DNA of 64,000 bases, from the NCBI GenBank assembly GCA_034437035.1, contig DAOTUI010000283.1, forward strand, positions 19,976 through 83,975. Reading direction: 5' to 3'. The stretch is from CAKZQX01 sp034437035 (GTDB lineage Bacteria > Chloroflexota > Chloroflexia > Chloroflexales > Chloroflexaceae). Both the position numbers and the translations under genes were made by a program. Positions 17,466 to 26,276 of this stretch are shown in pieces (position 1 is the stretch's first letter; every line of letters starts with the position of its first letter). The notes beneath the pieces were generated by a model that made no database searches, was not told the DNA's origin, and was given only the letters and a program-made list of their open reading frames with translations.

Positions 17466-17511
17466 TCACTTACAGTTCACCGTTCGCCCTATTATAGCAG
17501 TGCCGGCATCA

Positions 17512-17540
17512 TTGACAGTCATCACGCTCTTGCGTATGAT
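17512..17540 (+). promoter_or_regulatory. Promoter for the secreted repeat protein
   Basis: TTGACA (17512-17517) and TATGAT (17535-17540) are separated by 17 bases. The start would be near 17547, about 175 bases before the ATG at 17724. A minus-strand TATAAT at 17496-17491 lies just beside it, so this is a divergent promoter region with hisD. A 13-base unit resembling TGTATAACCTGTA is repeated downstream near 17622-17650. Confidence 0.55.
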
Positions 17541-17723
17541 ACCGTGTACGATACAGGATTTACGCAATCGGTGCTGCAATTCCGCGGTGAAGCTGATCTG
17601 AGGCGCCAGTTCCCCGGTTGTGTATAACCTGTATGTGTATAACCTGTATTGGTTGCTATCACCAACTGGTGACACAGAAACGCTTGTACGGTGCATACCG
17701 TGTCAAATGGAGAATCAACACTC

Positions 17724-18701
17724 ATGAACAGATCCGGCAGACGACTATGGCGCTGGGTATCCGGTATCCTGATCCTGATGCTGCTCCTGGTTGGAGCACC
17801 CGCACCCACGGCACGCGCCCAGGATGTCCTGACCTATTTCTACTTCCCCCAGACAGGGCACTACCTGGGAGGGGCGTTTCGCTCGTTCTGGGAGCGGAAT
17901 GGCAGTGTGGATATTTTTGGCTACCCCATTACCGATGAGTACATCCGCAACAGCGACGGCAAGCTGGTGCAGTATTTCGAGCGCGCACGCTTTGAATTGA
18001 GCGTGATAAATAACCAGGCCGTCGTCGAACTGGGATTACTCGGACGTGAGTATCTGCAACTGCGTGGGGACATTATCACGCCCATTGCCCCCTTCCCCAG
18101 TACGGCCAATCGGCGCTACTTCCCGGAGACCGGCCACAGCGTTCAGGGCGCGTTCAAGGCTTTCTGGGAGCGCACTGGTGGGCTGGACATCCTGGGCTAT
18201 CCCATCAGCGAGGAGGCCGTCGAACGTTTCCCCGATGGCGCGCTCCGGGTTGTGCAATATTTTGAGCGGGTCCGGCTGGAACTGCACGGCAACCGGGTGT
18301 TGATTGGTCGCCTGGGGGCAGTCCTGGCGCCCTGCCAACTGACGCCACCACTGCCGCCCAACAACCCACCGACCCAGCCCCGGGCTGAAGGCGACAGCAG
18401 TGGTTGTCCCAACCCGATTCCGGTGGCCTACGGGCGGGTCTTCCCGCAGTTTAGCGCACCCGGTACAGTGTTAGGGTTTGAGGCACGCGGCTATATTCCC
18501 GGCGAAACGATCAGTCTCTGGCTCAACCTGCCGGATCAGTCGGTGCGCGAACTGCCCTACACCGCGGTTGCCGCCGAAGACGGCGCGCTGCTGATCGGCT
18601 TCCGCACGCTGGCAACCGACCCGGCCGGCCAGTGGAGCATCGTCGGACGCGGCGTGACGAGTAATCGCCAGGTGGTAGGTATCTTCTTTGTGCAACGCTA
18701 A
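17724..18701 (+). CDS. Secreted protein with two LGFP-like repeats
   Basis: The 325-residue protein starts with a signal peptide (Arg-rich start, hydrophobic core 'ILILMLLLVGA', cleavage probably after 'TARA'). Two repeats follow, each reading roughly 'YFPxTGHxxxGAFxxFWExxG', then 'DIFGYPI' or 'DILGYPI' and 'VQYFERxRxEL' (near residues 35-100 and 125-195). They resemble LGFP repeats, which are thought to bind cell-wall or surface polymers. A Pro-rich linker leads to a C-terminal beta domain (near residues 230-325). The role is inferred as cell-surface attachment; no enzyme motif is seen. GGAG precedes the ATG. Confidence 0.75.
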   Translation: MNRSGRRLWRWVSGILILMLLLVGAPAPTARAQDVLTYFYFPQTGHYLGGAFRSFWERNGSVDIFGYPITDEYIRNSDGKLVQYFERARFELSVINNQAVVELGLLGREYLQLRGDIITPIAPFPSTANRRYFPETGHSVQGAFKAFWERTGGLDILGYPISEEAVERFPDGALRVVQYFERVRLELHGNRVLIGRLGAVLAPCQLTPPLPPNNPPTQPRAEGDSSGCPNPIPVAYGRVFPQFSAPGTVLGFEARGYIPGETISLWLNLPDQSVRELPYTAVAAEDGALLIGFRTLATDPAGQWSIVGRGVTSNRQVVGIFFVQR

Positions 18702-18948
18702 GCGCAGGTAGTGTTGTACCGGTCATTTTGTACAATCAATACGGTAAAACGTCCGGTAGCCATGCAGCGAGACGCGGCGCAGTAACCTGGAGCAACTCCT
18801 ATCTGCGCCGCGGGTTTACCCTTACCCAGAATTGGGCTGTTATGCCATATCGTACATTTCAGCATTCCACGCTGCACCTTACAAAACCGCATAAAGTTCA
18901 TGTACATCAACCAGATAGACACGATGATAAACACGAGGAGAACTAACG

Positions 18949-21771
18949 ATGTCAGATCATCGTGCCACGATTGCCGGCCTCCAGGCCAGAATTGAGAAGT
19001 TAGAGCAGCGTGAAACGCTGTATCACTCGCTGTATGTTGCCATGACCGAAGGCGTTGCTATCCACGAGCTTGTCACCGATGCATCAGGTACACCGGTTAA
19101 CTACCGAATTATAGACGTTAACCCGGCATATGAAGCGATAACCGGTCTCTCTCGCTCAGACAGTATTGGGCGGCTCGCAAGCGAACTCTATGCTATAGAT
19201 GAACCGCCCTATCTCGCTATCTATGCCCAGGTGGTGACAACGGGCCAGCCACACTCATTCGAGACAACCTTTGCCCCGCTGCAGAAGACCTTTCGGATCA
19301 CGGCTTTCTCGCCGGCACCGGGCCGGTTTGCAACCGTCTTTTGCGATATCACCGCGCAGCAGCAGACCGCAACTGCATTGCGCGAGAGCGAAACACGTTA
19401 CCGCGAAATCTCGGAGTTAATCTCGGATTATGCCTATGCCTTCCAACTTGAAGCTGACGGCAGGTTTACTCAGCAATGGGCGACAGAGGCATTTAGCCGG
19501 ATCACCGGGTTCAGTGTTGACGAAATCGTCACAGCGGAGAGGCTCGAAAACCTTATCCATCCCGAGGATCGGGCGATCGCAGAACAGCGGAAACAACGGT
19601 TAGTTGCCGGCTATCCCGATATAAGCGAGTTCCGCATTGTCACCAAACAGGGCAATATCCGCCGGCTGCGCGATCATGCCCATCCAGTGTGGGATGCAGC
19701 GCAGGCCCGCGTGATGCGCATCTATGGCGCAGTCCAGGATATCACCGAACGGAAACAGACTGAGGAAACCCTGAATCTCTTTAAGAATCTGGTGGAACAT
19801 GCAATGGATGGCGTCATTCTGATGTATCCCGACAGCAGCATCCACTATGCCAATGCCGCCGCCGCACGACTACTCGGCATTGAGCGGGAACATTTGGTGG
19901 GGATAGATGGCACGCAGTTTAGCGTACCGGAAGAACGACATCGGATTCAGCAGGAAGTTGTACCGGCACTACGAAAATATAATCAGTGGCAGGGTGAGTT
20001 CTGCTCACAACGACTGGACGGCACACGCTGGCGCTCCCAGTCATCCATGGTCTTATTACGCGATACGCAGGGCAACCCATGCTATGCTGCCTCGATCTTC
20101 CGCGATGTAACACGACAACGCCAGATGGAAGAACAACTCCGCTTAACGCAGTTTGCGCTCGATCATGCGCTCGACGGCGTTACTTTTGTTGATCAGGCGG
20201 GTCGTTACCTGTATGTTAACCATGCGCTGTGTCAGTCACTCGGCTATACCCACGATGAACTGTTGACGTTGCGGATCATGGATGTTAATCCGAAACTCTC
20301 CCCGGCAATCTGGCACGACACCTGGAGCAGTATCCGGCAACATGGTTCCACTATTTTCGAAGGTGTGCATTATTGCAAAGACGGCAGCAGTTTCCCGGTT
20401 GAGGTGACATCGACCTACCTGGAGTTTGAAGGCAAGGCGTACATCTGCGCCTTTACCCGCAATATCACCGAGCGCAAAGCCTACCAGCAACAGATTGAAC
20501 GCCTGGCCTTCACCGATCCACTGACTGGATTGGCAAATCGTCGCCGCCTGTACGTAGTCGGTGAAGCTACCCTGACGACGGCGATCTATCAACTGGACAG
20601 TATTGCGCTGCTCTATCTGGACCTGGACCGGTTCAAGGCATTTAATGACACTTTAGGGCATGACGCCGGCGATGAATTGCTCGTCCAGGTGACGCGGCGA
20701 CTACAGCAGAGTCTCACTGGTGAAGGATTGCTGGCGCGAATTGGCGGCGATGAATTTGCGCTACTCCTGACCGATACCGATGTCGAGCAGGCCAGAGTAT
20801 TGGCACACCACATTCTGGAACAACTACACCAGCCTTTTTACCTCCACGATCATCATATTTATCTGGGCGGAAGCATTGGCATTGCGTGCGGCGTAACGAT
20901 TGGACAACCCTTCAGCACGCTCCTGACCCGCGCGGATATCGCAATGTACCGGGCCAAACTCACTAGCACGGGGGTCGAGGTGTATGACCCGATCAGCAGT
21001 GCGCTGTCAATCAACCAGGTGCAGTTTGAGGCCGAACTCCGCCAGACTTTGCAGGCGGGCAAACTCACGCTCTACTACCAGCCCATCCTGGATCTGACAA
21101 CCCGGCAACTCTTCGGGGTTGAGGCACTGGTCCGCTGGCCGCATCCAACGCGGGGGCTGCTCGCACCCGGCAGTTTTTTGCCGATGGCGGAGGAAGCCGG
21201 GTTACTCAAGGAACTGGATGCCTGGGTGCTTGAAGCAGCGCTGACCCAGGCGACGGCCTGGCATGCCGCCGGATATCCGCTGGCGGTGACGGTCAACCTG
21301 AGTGCTCCATCGCTCCAGCAGGCCAATCTGGTTGAACGAGTCATGACGTTGCTCACCACGACCGGCGTTCCGGCGGAGTATCTGGTGGTGGAATTGACCG
21401 AGCAGACCGCGCTGCATGACCTGCCGCTGATCTACCAGGTGCTAACGGAGTTGCAGGCGCTGGGAGTACGGATTGCCCTGGATGATTTTGGGACGGGGTA
21501 TGCCTCGCTGTCACATTTGCGCGAACTGCCGGTTGATATTTTGAAGGTGGAGCATGCCTTTGCCGCAGGAATCGGGCACAATCTCAAGGATGAGGCCGTA
21601 CTCCGCGCGGTCCTGACGCTCGGCGCGGGCCTGGAGATGATGGTGGTCGCGGAGGGGGTTGAAGAAGAGGCCCAGCTTGTATGGTTGCGCGAAGCGGGTT
21701 GCCGGCATATCCAGGGCTATTTGATTGGACGCCCCATGCCGCCGGAGCAACTGAATGGAATGTGGCAGTAG
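18949..21771 (+). CDS. Four-PAS GGDEF-EAL cyclic-di-GMP protein
   Basis: The 940-residue cytoplasmic protein has a short coiled coil, four PAS/PAC units (near residues 20-130, 145-265, 270-385 and 395-510), a GGDEF domain (515-680) and an EAL domain (690-935). The diguanylate cyclase motif 'RIGGDEFALLL' is intact, but no RxxD inhibitory site precedes it. The phosphodiesterase residues also look intact ('FGVEALVRW', 'VNLSAPS', 'VELTEQ', 'DDFGTGYASL', 'AEGVEEE'). It could therefore make or degrade cyclic-di-GMP depending on PAS input. The fourth PAS closely resembles the last PAS of the STAS protein at 39046. GAGGAG lies upstream of the ATG. Confidence 0.92.
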   Translation: MSDHRATIAGLQARIEKLEQRETLYHSLYVAMTEGVAIHELVTDASGTPVNYRIIDVNPAYEAITGLSRSDSIGRLASELYAIDEPPYLAIYAQVVTTGQPHSFETTFAPLQKTFRITAFSPAPGRFATVFCDITAQQQTATALRESETRYREISELISDYAYAFQLEADGRFTQQWATEAFSRITGFSVDEIVTAERLENLIHPEDRAIAEQRKQRLVAGYPDISEFRIVTKQGNIRRLRDHAHPVWDAAQARVMRIYGAVQDITERKQTEETLNLFKNLVEHAMDGVILMYPDSSIHYANAAAARLLGIEREHLVGIDGTQFSVPEERHRIQQEVVPALRKYNQWQGEFCSQRLDGTRWRSQSSMVLLRDTQGNPCYAASIFRDVTRQRQMEEQLRLTQFALDHALDGVTFVDQAGRYLYVNHALCQSLGYTHDELLTLRIMDVNPKLSPAIWHDTWSSIRQHGSTIFEGVHYCKDGSSFPVEVTSTYLEFEGKAYICAFTRNITERKAYQQQIERLAFTDPLTGLANRRRLYVVGEATLTTAIYQLDSIALLYLDLDRFKAFNDTLGHDAGDELLVQVTRRLQQSLTGEGLLARIGGDEFALLLTDTDVEQARVLAHHILEQLHQPFYLHDHHIYLGGSIGIACGVTIGQPFSTLLTRADIAMYRAKLTSTGVEVYDPISSALSINQVQFEAELRQTLQAGKLTLYYQPILDLTTRQLFGVEALVRWPHPTRGLLAPGSFLPMAEEAGLLKELDAWVLEAALTQATAWHAAGYPLAVTVNLSAPSLQQANLVERVMTLLTTTGVPAEYLVVELTEQTALHDLPLIYQVLTELQALGVRIALDDFGTGYASLSHLRELPVDILKVEHAFAAGIGHNLKDEAVLRAVLTLGAGLEMMVVAEGVEEEAQLVWLREAGCRHIQGYLIGRPMPPEQLNGMWQ

Positions 21772-21773
21772 GA

Positions 21774-22418
21774 TTATTCGGCAGGTTCCGCCGACACATC
21801 AATCCCCGGCCCCTCCAGTATGCCGACAAGTATCTGCAGCAAATCCGGCAGATCGGCGGGGACGCGGTAGATATTCAGGTCTTGTGTAACCAGCTTTGTT
21901 GACCGATCTAACATACCAAACTGCCAGACATTGCCAATCGAAACCGCACCATAGAGTTGACCGGGTTGGGCCGCATGCCACTGATCCAGCGCGATTAACT
22001 CGACCGCTAACTGGGTAAAGCCCTTCTGCAGATCGGCATTCTTTGCCTCGATCACGAGTAGATTTTGTGCTCCTTGCAGGTAGTAATCCAGAGTTCCGCG
22101 CAGGCGATCCGTTACGTCCAACGGAAACTCGACCTTGATCTTCACATGCGTATAGCGTGCCAGATCGAGCAGCACGGGCGCGATCAGAAACTCCCGTCGC
22201 GCCATTTCGCTAGTCAGGCTGAGATAGGGCAGACTGGTTTCCAGCCGGGCGCGCAACTCGGCCTGCCAGGGCAGCGGCTGCGCTGTGTGAGGCATGCCGG
22301 CATACGCAGCCTGAAAGGTGTACCCAAAAAACGCCAGAACATCTTCGATATCAATGTTTAGTTTGAAGTAGTCGGTAAATGTATTAACCGGTTGTGATCC
22401 AATCAAGGAAGTGGACAT
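21774..22418 (-). CDS. PD-(D/E)XK nuclease-like protein of unknown role
   Basis: The 214-residue protein carries a restriction-nuclease-like signature in its middle: an Asp in 'RGTLDYYLQG', then 'NLLVIEAKNADLQKGFTQLAVEL', giving the E-x-K pair and a helix with Gln. No membrane segment or known DNA-binding domain is evident. The stop lies two bases from the stop of the convergent GGDEF-EAL gene. No methyltransferase is adjacent, so it is unlikely to be a classical restriction enzyme; similar proteins are usually annotated as hypothetical. The next gene upstream starts only seven bases away on the same strand. Confidence 0.6.
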   Translation of the reverse strand: MSTSLIGSQPVNTFTDYFKLNIDIEDVLAFFGYTFQAAYAGMPHTAQPLPWQAELRARLETSLPYLSLTSEMARREFLIAPVLLDLARYTHVKIKVEFPLDVTDRLRGTLDYYLQGAQNLLVIEAKNADLQKGFTQLAVELIALDQWHAAQPGQLYGAVSIGNVWQFGMLDRSTKLVTQDLNIYRVPADLPDLLQILVGILEGPGIDVSAEPAE

Positions 22419-22424
22419 GCTGCG

Positions 22425-23570
22425 TTACCTCCGCTCCCTATTCGCCCGCTCGCGTAGTTCGGTCGAAGAGAGATCCACCCGGAAAGCATCTTCCGGCAGG
22501 GCCATGAACATATCACGGAAGGTCGGCGGCACCGGCACAGCATCCAGCGTGTGGAAATGCCCTTCAATAACCCGGCCTGCCACCAGGAAGCGGCAGCCCC
22601 GGTCGCGCATACCGGCCAGCGCACGCTCCATCTCGCGCTCACCACCGTAGTAGCGCGGTGCAACCAGCCGAATCGCCGTATCATAGCCGACGACAAAAAC
22701 GCTGCCAGGAAAGAGATCGGCCTTGGCGCGAAAGAGGGGCGCGCGGGAGAGCACCACGGAATGGTTGCCGCGAAACTGGAGCAGCCGCCGGGTTACCTCC
22801 GCCACTGCCAGCGTGCCTTTATCGGCGTTGACGACGGGTAGCTCGAACAGGCCCGGCATCTGCAGCATTTGCGCCGCCGCCTGGAGCAGGTTGATATGCC
22901 CGGCATGCAGCGGGTTAAACGAGCCCGACAGCAATGCACCGCTGACCGTCGGATCAACTTCCTGCCGGCCGTCGGGGTGGATCAGCAGGCTGTGGATCTC
23001 ACCCGCCAACAGACGAGCTACCGCGTCAGGGTGCCATGCTTCCGCTACGGCCTCATCCGCAGTCAGATCCAGCGCCACCGGCAGATCCAGATCACAACCC
23101 CGGACAAGCGCCCACAGCAGCAACCGGCTCACCAGCGTCTCCTCCCCCAGTCGGTCGCGTTCGCCGCGCGTGAGGGTCAGCGCATAGGTTGCCACACCCG
23201 CATCCGTCCGTACAGCAATGGCACAGCGGTGCTCGCCACGCTTCTGCCGTCTGGTCGCAATCGTCGCCGTACATGCGACGCCCAGCACCGGCACCACACT
23301 GTCGCGCAAGACAATCGCGCGTTCGTAGGCGCGCTGGGCCATGGCTGCTGCCGTCTCAACGGCCACAAACTGCTCCGGCGGGGTACCCAGCAAATCCGCC
23401 AGCGAGGTCGCCGCATAGCGGTCAGTCGCCTCCAGAATCGTCTGCGAAGAACCGGCAACGCTGTGCAGCCAGCCAGGTGCCAGGCTGCCCGCGCCGGCAA
23501 CCTCCAGCACCAGGCGTTGCGGCCCGGCGTGGATCGCTTCAATCACGGGTTGCAGATCGGGGGGGAGCAC
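22425..23570 (-). CDS. Fusion of a CinA-like domain and a NMN-adenylyltransferase-like domain
   Basis: The 381-residue protein has two parts. Residues 1-165 look like the CinA C-terminal (nicotinamide-nucleotide amidase-like) fold ('VLEVAGAGSLAPGWLHSVAGSS', 'GVACTATIATRRQKRGEH'). Residues 205-375 are a nucleotidylyltransferase with 'LSGSFNPLHAGHINLL', the (H/T)xGH ATP-binding motif, and a late 'DLSSTELRER' similar to the ISSTxxR motif. A role in NAD or pyridine-nucleotide metabolism is likely. The frame stays open upstream into MITE copy F', so the true start is uncertain; I use GTG 23570. Confidence 0.75.
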   Translation of the reverse strand: MLPPDLQPVIEAIHAGPQRLVLEVAGAGSLAPGWLHSVAGSSQTILEATDRYAATSLADLLGTPPEQFVAVETAAAMAQRAYERAIVLRDSVVPVLGVACTATIATRRQKRGEHRCAIAVRTDAGVATYALTLTRGERDRLGEETLVSRLLLWALVRGCDLDLPVALDLTADEAVAEAWHPDAVARLLAGEIHSLLIHPDGRQEVDPTVSGALLSGSFNPLHAGHINLLQAAAQMLQMPGLFELPVVNADKGTLAVAEVTRRLLQFRGNHSVVLSRAPLFRAKADLFPGSVFVVGYDTAIRLVAPRYYGGEREMERALAGMRDRGCRFLVAGRVIEGHFHTLDAVPVPPTFRDMFMALPEDAFRVDLSSTELRERANRERR

Positions 23571-23587
23571 CAGATAAACCTCACTGT

Positions 23588-23654
23588 CACAAATTACGCG
23601 ATGACTCCCATAAAAGCCGATAGCGCCTCTGGGGGAGGGACTGCGTAACTCCTG
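23588..23654. mobile_element. MITE copy F-prime, short derivative
   Basis: Ends CACAAATTACGCG and CTGCGTAACTCCTG are recognisable. The inside is reduced to a short inverted repeat (GACTCCC and GGGAGGG). TCACTGT precedes it at 23581-23587 and TCATTGTA follows at 23655. It abuts the 5' end of the CinA/NMNAT fusion gene. Confidence 0.6.
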
Positions 23655-23662
23655 TCATTGTA

Positions 23663-23856
23663 CACGAGTTACGCGGTCCCTCCCCCGGAAGTTGATATCG
23701 CCTCCGGCAGGGTGGAAGATTCCATCTTGTTTCACAAAAATTTGCACGAAGTGCAAATTTTTGTGAAACAAGAAAAGAAGTACCATGCTGCCGCAGGCGA
23801 AGCCGGCCATTACGGTGCTCAAACGCCCAGTTTGCAGATCCACCGCGCAACTCGTG
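23663..23856 (+). mobile_element. MITE copy F, full length, with target duplication
   Basis: CACGAGTTACGCGGT opens and ACCGCGCAACTCGTG closes the element. TCATTGTA (23655-23662) and TCACTGTA (23857-23864) flank it, differing at one base. The centre is a perfect 22-bp stem (23726-23747 with 23751-23772, loop GAA). It lies between divergent genes. Confidence 0.85.
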
Positions 23857-23952
23857 TCACTGTAGGAATGTCTGATCGCGATTATACCATTTTTGCATCT
23901 CTGCGGTAAGATAGATATGCTATCTCCGCAAAATTCAGAAAAGGAGGGTTTT

Positions 23953-24672
23953 ATGAGCAGAGAACAGAATGGCCGGGTGGTGCTGGTCAACGGTGCCTCC
24001 GGCGGATTGGGCCCGGCGGTTGTGCAGGTCTTCGTCGAAGAAGGCAGCAATCTGGTGCTGACCGCGCGCCGGCAAGAGCAGTTGGAGCAGACCGCAACCG
24101 ACCTGGGGTTGGATCTGCAGAAAACGCTGCTGATCCCGGCAGATCTGACGGATCGTTCCGCTGTCTCAAAGCTGATTTCGACCACGAAAAAGCGTTTTGG
24201 ACCGATTGATGTGGTAGCGCATGTGACCGGCGGCTTTAGCGGTGGCGTGCCTGTCCAGAGTATCGAGCCGGATGCGTGGCATGCGATGCTCAACCTGAAT
24301 CTTACGGCTGCGTTTCTGGTGGCGCGGGCAGTGCTGCCCAGCATGCTGGAGCGCGGCACCGGCAAACTGGTCTTTGTCAGCAGTCGCAGCGGAAGCCGGC
24401 CAACCCCGAACCTCGCCGAGTATACCGTCAGCAAAAGCAGTCTGGATATGTTTGTGCAGGTGCTGGCCGAGGAGACGCGCCAGCATGGGGTGAATGTGAA
24501 TGCAGTTGCGCCATCGGTGATCGATACGCCGACGAATCGCAAGTTTAATCCCAAAGCGGATTATGACACCTGGGTCACACCGGAGTCGATTGCCGGGGTG
24601 ATCCGATTCCTGGCCTCGGACGCGGCCCGCGATATTCACGGGGCTATCGTGCCGATCTATGGGCGGGCGTGA
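23953..24672 (+). CDS. Short-chain dehydrogenase/reductase
   Basis: The 239-residue protein is a classical SDR. 'VLVNGASGGLGPAVV' is the NAD(P)-binding glycine loop, 'VSSRSGSRP' carries the catalytic Ser region, and 'EYTVSKSSLDM' holds the Tyr-x-x-x-Lys pair. 'GVNVNAVAPSVIDTP' is typical of the 3-oxoacyl reductase-like group, but the substrate cannot be deduced. AAGGAGG sits seven bases before the chosen ATG, deciding against an earlier in-frame start. Its stop codon lies at the beginning of a short tandem repeat tract. Confidence 0.85.
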   Translation: MSREQNGRVVLVNGASGGLGPAVVQVFVEEGSNLVLTARRQEQLEQTATDLGLDLQKTLLIPADLTDRSAVSKLISTTKKRFGPIDVVAHVTGGFSGGVPVQSIEPDAWHAMLNLNLTAAFLVARAVLPSMLERGTGKLVFVSSRSGSRPTPNLAEYTVSKSSLDMFVQVLAEETRQHGVNVNAVAPSVIDTPTNRKFNPKADYDTWVTPESIAGVIRFLASDAARDIHGAIVPIYGRA

Positions 24673-24790
24673 GGGCAGGCGAAGGACTGAGGGCGAAGGA
24701 CTGAGGACGAAGGACGGCCTTTTCTGATCGTAAAACCGATATTTCGTCTTTCGTCTTTCGTCTTTCGTCGTAGAACTCAAGACTCAAAAT
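24667..24790. repeat. Degenerate short tandem repeats between two convergent genes
   Basis: GAAGGACTGAGG-like units start at the stop codon of the SDR gene. TTTCGTC heptamers (24746-24770) followed by TCAAGAC/TCAAAAT units run into the stop codon of the glycosyltransferase on the other strand. Both genes thus end in repeat tracts. Confidence 0.7.
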
Positions 24791-25560
24791 TCAAACCTCT
24801 TAGGCATAAACCCGCAGCGTACCAACTCGAACCAGGCCATGGAGCCGCAGAGGAACAGCCCCAGCAGCCCATCGCGCCAGCCGCCAAGCGCGACATAGCG
24901 CCGCCAGAACTCGCGCGCAGGTGCGCCCAGGAAGTTACGCCCACGCACGCGCTGCCCCGTCCCGGCAAGCGTGCGCGCTTCGGCCAGCGCATACCCGGTC
25001 TGCTTCTGCCAGAACTCTCCCAGGCGCTCGATATTGTAGTGCAGCAGATGCCCCGTGAGTGTACGCGTTGTCCCCTGCATCTGCACCAGTTCATGCACCA
25101 GCCGCTGCTCATCGTAGTGGACGCGCGTGCGCCGCAGCAGCCGAAGCTGATGATCCGGGTACCAGCCGCCACCGCGCAACCGCTGCCCAAAGAAAACATT
25201 ATGTCGAGGTATCCAGTAGCCCGCCACCCCGTTATCGTCCGCTTCCACCGCCGCAGCAATCTCCTGTCGCAGTTCCGGCGTCACCCGCTCGTCGGCATCG
25301 ACAAAAAGCACCCACGCGCCCCGACAGAGCTGCAACGCCCGGTTGCGCTGCGCCGGATAGCCGCGCCAGGGCTCGACATGCACCTGCGCACCGTACTCCC
25401 GGCAGATCGCCCCGGTGCGATCCCGCGAGCGATCATCAAGCAACACGACCAACTCACCGGCCAGATCGACCAGGCTCGCCAGGCAGTCGCCAATGTGTCG
25501 TTCCTCGTCCCGGGCAATAATTGCCACCGTGAGCGCCGGTTCCGAATTTACATTTATCAT
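24784..25560 (-). CDS. Family 2 glycosyltransferase, WaaE/KdtX-like
   Basis: The 258-residue protein resembles the lipopolysaccharide core glucosyltransferase group of GT2. 'VAIIARDEERHIGDCLASL', 'VLLDDRSRDRT' and 'VLFVDADERVTPEL' are the nucleotide-binding, acidic and metal-binding motifs, and 'NVFFGQRLRGGGWYPDHQLRLLRR' is characteristic of the group. The C-terminal helix is hydrophobic ('GLLGLFLCGSMAWFELV') and may associate with the membrane. It is monocistronic, between an SDR gene and MITE copy G. Confidence 0.87.
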   Translation of the reverse strand: MINVNSEPALTVAIIARDEERHIGDCLASLVDLAGELVVLLDDRSRDRTGAICREYGAQVHVEPWRGYPAQRNRALQLCRGAWVLFVDADERVTPELRQEIAAAVEADDNGVAGYWIPRHNVFFGQRLRGGGWYPDHQLRLLRRTRVHYDEQRLVHELVQMQGTTRTLTGHLLHYNIERLGEFWQKQTGYALAEARTLAGTGQRVRGRNFLGAPAREFWRRYVALGGWRDGLLGLFLCGSMAWFELVRCGFMPKRFEF

Positions 25561-25651
25561 GTGTCAATCATAAAGACCGCAGAAAACGACCGGAGCAGTT
25601 GGCGGCCCCGGCGTTCCCTGCGGTCAGGTAAACGGATTCCATCTCACATTA

Positions 25652-25848
25652 CAGGAGTTACGCAGTCCCTGACCTGGAAGGTAATTTCGCCTCCGGCAGG
25701 GCGGAAGAAGCCCATCTTTTTTCACAAAAATGTTGCACTATGTGCAACATTTTTGTGAAAAAAGATAAAGACGTACCATGCTGCCGCAGGCGAAGCCGGC
25801 TTCCATCAGGTCAAACGTCCGGTTTGGATCTCAACCGCGTAAGTCCTG
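25652..25848 (+). mobile_element. MITE copy G, full length, with perfect 8-bp target duplication
   Basis: Ends CAGGAGTTACGCAGT and ACCGCGTAAGTCCTG. TCACATTA flanks both sides (25644-25651 and 25849-25856). The right target copy contains the stop codon of doxX. The centre is a perfect 25-bp stem (25714-25738 with 25742-25766, loop TAT). Confidence 0.9.
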
Positions 25849-25853
25849 TCACA

Positions 25854-26276
25854 TTATGTATACTTGGGACTCAAAACATTCTTCTCCAGAGCCAACGCGC
25901 CCGAGCCCATCAGGATAAGCGCGACCAACCCGGCGAGCAGCGCCAGATCCAGTTCAAAGCCGCCGATCAACCCCTGCGTCAGCTTGACCGCAAAGATGGC
26001 GACGATCATGATAATTGCCAGCAAGATCGCCGCGATGCGCGTACCAAAGCCCAGAATCAGGGCCAATCCCCCCAATGCCTCGATCAGCGCCACCAGCGGC
26101 GCCATCAGGCCGGGTAGCGGTATACCCTGGTCGCCAAAAAACCCGGTAACACCGGTCAGATTCATCCCGCCAAACACGCCAAGCTTCTGCAGACCATGGG
26201 CCAGGAAGATAATGCCAATGGCAACGCGCAGCACCAGCGGAGCATAACCCGAATATTTGTTGAGCGACGCGAACAT
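25854..26276 (-). CDS. DoxX family membrane protein
   Basis: The 140-residue protein has four hydrophobic helices ('LVLRVAIGIIFLAHGLQKLG', 'MAPLVALIEALGGLALILGFG', 'IAAILLAIIMIVAIFAVKL', 'LDLALLAGLVALILMG'), the pattern of the DoxX/DoxD family. Members are linked to redox metabolism or thiosulfate oxidation, but most have no proven function. AGGAGGT precedes the ATG. Its stop codon lies in the 8-bp target sequence duplicated by MITE copy G, so the insertion occurred right at the gene end without changing the protein. Confidence 0.85.
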   Translation of the reverse strand: MFASLNKYSGYAPLVLRVAIGIIFLAHGLQKLGVFGGMNLTGVTGFFGDQGIPLPGLMAPLVALIEALGGLALILGFGTRIAAILLAIIMIVAIFAVKLTQGLIGGFELDLALLAGLVALILMGSGALALEKNVLSPKYT

